Source: DATAVB01 sp040414495
Lineage (GTDB): Bacteria; Actinomycetota; Actinomycetes; Mycobacteriales; QHCD01
Direction of reading: 5' to 3'
Assembly: GCA_040414495.1 (NCBI GenBank)
Contig: JBEDUI010000051.1
Coordinates: 1 to 7,949 of the forward strand
DNA length: 7,949 bases
Position numbers and translations under genes: made by a program
Part shown: piece after piece, positions 5,739 to 7,949 of the stretch
How positions within the stretch are numbered: the stretch's first letter is position 1
How the letters are laid out: every line of letters begins with the position of its first letter
The notes under the pieces: model-generated
Told to the model about the DNA's origin: nothing
Database searches by the model: none
What the model saw: only the letters and a program-made list of their open reading frames with translations

Positions 5739-7406
5739 TCAGAACCGGGCCGGCTCCGTATACGAACCCCACACGTCGCGCAACGCACCGCAGATCTCAC
5801 CGAGCGTAGCCTCGGCCTCAGCCGCCGCAAGCATCGGCGGAATCAGATTGTCCTCCGTACCGGCGGCTTCAACGAGCCGGCGCAATGACTGCCGCACCGC
5901 GGCGTCGTCGCGGGATTCCCGGCGGCGGGACAGCACCGCGCGCTGATCCCGTTCGACCTCGTGGCTGATCCGCAGGATCTCCAGCGGCTCCTCGACCGAA
6001 TCGGTGTGCACGTTGACCCCGACGACCTTCTTGTCGCCCTTTTCCAGCTTCTGCTGGTACTCGAATGCGGCCTGCGCGATCTCGGCCGAGAACCAGCCAT
6101 CGTCGATGCCGCGCAGCAGCCCTGAGGTGATGGTGCCATCGCCGCCCCGATCCCGGATGCGCGTGAAGATCTCCTCGGCCTGAGCCTCCAACGAATCGGT
6201 CAGCGCCTCCACGTACCAAGAACCGCCGAGCGGATCGGCCACATTGCCGACGCCGGTCTCGTCCATGATCACCTGCTGGGTACGCAACGCGGTCTCGGCC
6301 GCCTTCTCCGACGGCAACGCCAATACCTCGTCCAAGGCGTTGGTGTGCAGTGAGTTGGTCCCGCCCAGAACGGCCGCCAACGCCTCGATCGCGGTCCGTA
6401 CAACGTTGTTCTCCGGCTGCTGCGCGGTCAGCGACACGCCCGCGGTCTGGGTGTGAAACCGCAGCCACTGCGCCTTTTCCGTCGTCGCGCCGTACACATC
6501 GCGCATCCAGCGGGCCCAAATCCGCCGGGCCGCGCGGAATTTCGCGATCTCCTCGAAGAAATCGATGTGGCTGTCGAAGAAGAACGACAGCCCGGGCGCG
6601 AACTTCTCGATATCCAGCCCGCGCGACAGACCGAGTTCGACGTACCCGAAGCCATCGGCCAGGGTGAACGCCAACTCCTGCGCGGCGGTCGAGCCGGCCT
6701 CCCTGATGTGGTAGCCGGAGACCGACAGCGGTTTGTACGCGGGAATGTCGCCCGCGCAGTATTCCATCAGGTCACCGATCAGGCGCAGGTGCGGCTGCGG
6801 CGGGAAGAGCCATTCCTTCTGCGCGATGTACTCCTTGAAAATGTCGGTCTGCAGCGTGCCGTTGAGCGTGCCGATATCCACGCCCTGCCGCCGGGCCGCG
6901 ACCAGGTACATGCAGAAGACCGGCGCCGCCGGCCCGCTGATTGTCATCGACGTGGTGACCTCGCCCAGCGGGATCCCGTCGAAGAGCACGTCCATGTCGG
7001 CGGCCGAGTCGATCGCCACGCCGCAGTGCCCGACCTCGCCCAGCGAACGCGGGTCGTCAGAGTCGCGGCCCATCAGCGTCGGCATGTCGAACGCGACCGA
7101 CAGTCCCCCGCCACCGCGGGCCAGGATCATCTTGTACCGCTCATTGGTCTGGGTCGCGTTCCCGAATCCGGCGAACTGCCGAATCGTCCAGGCCCGCCCG
7201 CGGTAGCCGGTCGAATACAGACCCCGGGTGTACGGATATTCGCCGGGCCAGCCGATCCGCTCGAACCGGTCGTCGGCCTCGGTCGGGCCGTAGAGCGGCT
7301 CGACCGGCACTCCGGACAACGTGGTGAAGTCGGAATCGCGCACCGGCGCCTCGGCATAGCGCTTGGCCCAGCGGTCCCGGCCGGCTGCGATCTCCGGTTC
7401 GTCCAT
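5739..7406 (-). CDS. icmA: Acyl-CoA mutase large subunit, isobutyryl-CoA mutase type
   Basis: This 555-residue subunit has the substrate-binding TIM barrel of the methylmalonyl-CoA mutase family but no B12-binding domain, so it needs a small partner subunit (not in this window). The family core is clear: WTIRQFAGF (73-81), LSVAFDMPT (102-110), GTLQTDIFKEY (183-193), SGYHIREAG (230-238) and SLHTN. Tyr232 and His233 match the catalytic Tyr243/His244 of methylmalonyl-CoA mutase. The specificity pair is Phe78 and Gln196; methylmalonyl-CoA mutase has Tyr89/Arg207 at the same spacing and isobutyryl-CoA mutase Phe80/Gln198. It should therefore interconvert isobutyryl-CoA and n-butyryl-CoA, in valine or butyrate metabolism. 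HcmA-type enzymes differ (Ile, and Asp at the position of Ala105). I chose ATG 7406, preceded by GGAG at five bases; the frame up to 7559 is uncharacteristic and overlaps the promoter. Confidence 0.88.
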   Translation of the reverse strand: MDEPEIAAGRDRWAKRYAEAPVRDSDFTTLSGVPVEPLYGPTEADDRFERIGWPGEYPYTRGLYSTGYRGRAWTIRQFAGFGNATQTNERYKMILARGGGGLSVAFDMPTLMGRDSDDPRSLGEVGHCGVAIDSAADMDVLFDGIPLGEVTTSMTISGPAAPVFCMYLVAARRQGVDIGTLNGTLQTDIFKEYIAQKEWLFPPQPHLRLIGDLMEYCAGDIPAYKPLSVSGYHIREAGSTAAQELAFTLADGFGYVELGLSRGLDIEKFAPGLSFFFDSHIDFFEEIAKFRAARRIWARWMRDVYGATTEKAQWLRFHTQTAGVSLTAQQPENNVVRTAIEALAAVLGGTNSLHTNALDEVLALPSEKAAETALRTQQVIMDETGVGNVADPLGGSWYVEALTDSLEAQAEEIFTRIRDRGGDGTITSGLLRGIDDGWFSAEIAQAAFEYQQKLEKGDKKVVGVNVHTDSVEEPLEILRISHEVERDQRAVLSRRRESRDDAAVRQSLRRLVEAAGTEDNLIPPMLAAAEAEATLGEICGALRDVWGSYTEPARF

Positions 7407-7411
7407 GGGGT

Positions 7412-7415
7412 CTCC
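7412..7415 (-). promoter_or_regulatory. Ribosome-binding site for the mutase start
   Basis: On the minus strand GGAG lies five bases before ATG 7406. Together with the start of family-like sequence just after this ATG, it fixes the N-terminus. Confidence 0.6.
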
Positions 7416-7459
7416 GTCCACCGTTCGCGGCACATTCGTGGTGCCCCGCGTTGCCACGA

Positions 7460-7477
7460 GTGCCGGGATTCCGGCAC
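7460..7477. promoter_or_regulatory. Hairpin in the likely 5' leader of the mutase mRNA
   Basis: GTGCCGG (7460-7466) pairs exactly with CCGGCAC (7471-7477) around a four-base loop. Wider imperfect pairing is possible between 7435-7445 and 7473-7484, so two alternative folds compete. It does not resemble a cobalamin riboswitch. A role in mRNA stability or leader control is only a guess. Confidence 0.4.
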
Positions 7478-7485
7478 CCACGAAA

Positions 7486-7515
7486 ATAGTAGGACGACCT
7501 AGTAAAGCGTGCCAG
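7486..7515 (-). promoter_or_regulatory. Putative promoter of the mutase gene
   Basis: On the minus strand CTGGCA (-35, plus coordinates 7510-7515) and TACTAT (-10, 7486-7491) are separated by 18 bases. Each matches the vegetative consensus at four of six positions. The leader would be about 70 bases and include the 7460-7477 hairpin. The promoter sits within 30 bp of the tandem array. Confidence 0.4.
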
Positions 7516-7543
7516 CGACCCGGCCGCACGCGCCAGCCCTCTT

Positions 7544-7949
7544 GTCCCGCTCGCCGCACTCAGGCGCTCCGGACCGCCCCCACGGCAACCCTCCAGTCAC
7601 GCTCGCTGCAGTTACGGCTACCCGACGTCCCGCAGCAACCACGGAGTCACGCTCGCAGCGCTCAAGGCCGCCCGCGGCCTCCACGGCAACCCTCCAGCCA
7701 CGCTCGCTCCAGTTACGGCTACCCGACGTCCCGCAGCAACCATGGATTCACGCTCGCAGCAAGGAGTCAGCTGGAAAGCTCCCGCACCCACCCTGGCACC
7801 ACGCTCGCCGCAGTCACGGCCGCCGGACCGCCCCCACACCGACCCTGACGTCACACTCGATGCAGGCAGGGCTTCTCGACCGCAACAACACCAGCCCTCC
7901 TGTCACGCTCGCTGCACTCAGGCGCTCCGGACCGGCCCCACAGCAACCC
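7544..7949. repeat. Degenerate tandem array, 50-52 bp period, at least eight units
   Basis: A core close to GTCACGCTCGCTGCA recurs at 7544, 7596, 7646, 7697, 7747, 7798, 7850 and 7902, with steps of 52, 50, 51, 50, 51, 52 and 52. Higher-order copies are visible. 7580-7658 and 7681-7759 agree at 75 of 79 positions, one two-unit step apart. 7533-7591 and 7891-7949 agree at 54 of 59. Unit lengths are not multiples of three throughout, so this is not a repeat-protein gene, and I find no credible coding frame in 7407-7949. The array runs past the window edge and lies upstream of the mutase promoter. Confidence 0.9.

Noticed and set aside
6453..7502. 349-codon plus-strand open frame opposite the mutase
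   Set aside because: It is a shadow of the well-conserved mutase gene and has no recognisable domain.
7407..7543. Cobalamin riboswitch upstream of the B12-dependent mutase
   Set aside because: The leader is short and, on the minus strand, I find no B12-box-like sequence or the multi-stem layout. Only a simple hairpin is visible. A covariance-model search (Rfam cobalamin) would settle it.
7407..7559. N-terminal extension of the mutase by 51 codons
   Set aside because: The extra residues are not mutase-like, and the region holds the likely promoter, hairpin and ribosome-binding site for ATG 7406.
7499..7854. Short minus-strand frames with repeated SERD/AASVTGG-like words
   Set aside because: The repeated words are the 51-bp DNA repeat read in frame. 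Unit lengths of 50-52 break the frame, so this is not a repeat protein.
7544..7949. CRISPR-like array of short repeats with spacers
   Set aside because: The cores are only about 15 bp and degenerate, and the intervening sequences resemble one another between units. CRISPR repeats are longer and near-identical, with unrelated spacers, and no cas genes are present.

Overview
The window looks like chromosomal DNA from a high-GC Actinomycetota. The main genes have strongly G/C-biased third codon positions, GTG and TTG starts occur, and the gene types fit: a thioredoxin fused to TPR-like helices, a two-subunit-type acyl-CoA mutase, and a large GT-C-like membrane protein. The sequence alone does not support a genus.

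Layout, left to right. The window opens with the last 47 codons of an unrecognised (+) gene (3-146), then about 470 bp with no convincing gene. Next is a small secreted SH3b-like protein with four cysteines (621-1043, +). Its codons are far less G/C-biased than the rest, so it may be acquired or lineage-specific. The spacer 1044-1501 carries a perfect 17-bp inverted repeat (1238-1287) and a possible gene remnant. A thioredoxin/TPR chaperone-type gene (1502-2431, -) is divergent from a 10-11 segment membrane protein (2564-3967, +). Both starts sit 6 bp after a -10-like box, which suggests leaderless transcription.

The membrane gene converges on a metallo-beta-lactamase-fold hydrolase (4054-4671, -). 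The 86 bp between them is filled by six imperfect 18-bp direct repeats with nested dyads, and the last repeat runs into the hydrolase stop codon. The hydrolase overlaps an upstream aldo/keto reductase (4668-5543, -) by ATGA, forming a two-gene coupled operon. Upstream, across a spacer with a long imperfect hairpin, lies an acyl-CoA mutase large subunit (5739-7406, -). It has Phe78 and Gln196 where methylmalonyl-CoA mutase has Tyr and Arg, the pair known from isobutyryl-CoA mutase. It lacks a B12-binding domain, so a separate small subunit must be encoded elsewhere.

The right end (7544-7949) is a degenerate tandem array with a 50-52 bp period, at least eight units, starting just upstream of the putative mutase promoter and running off the window. 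I found no defence system, CRISPR, transposase or RNA gene. The most unusual material is the repeats: the 51-bp array, the 18-bp array at the convergent junction, and the 17-bp palindrome. The metabolic genes are recognisable families. Mutase, reductase and hydrolase share a strand, but the 195-bp gap and hairpin argue against one simple operon.
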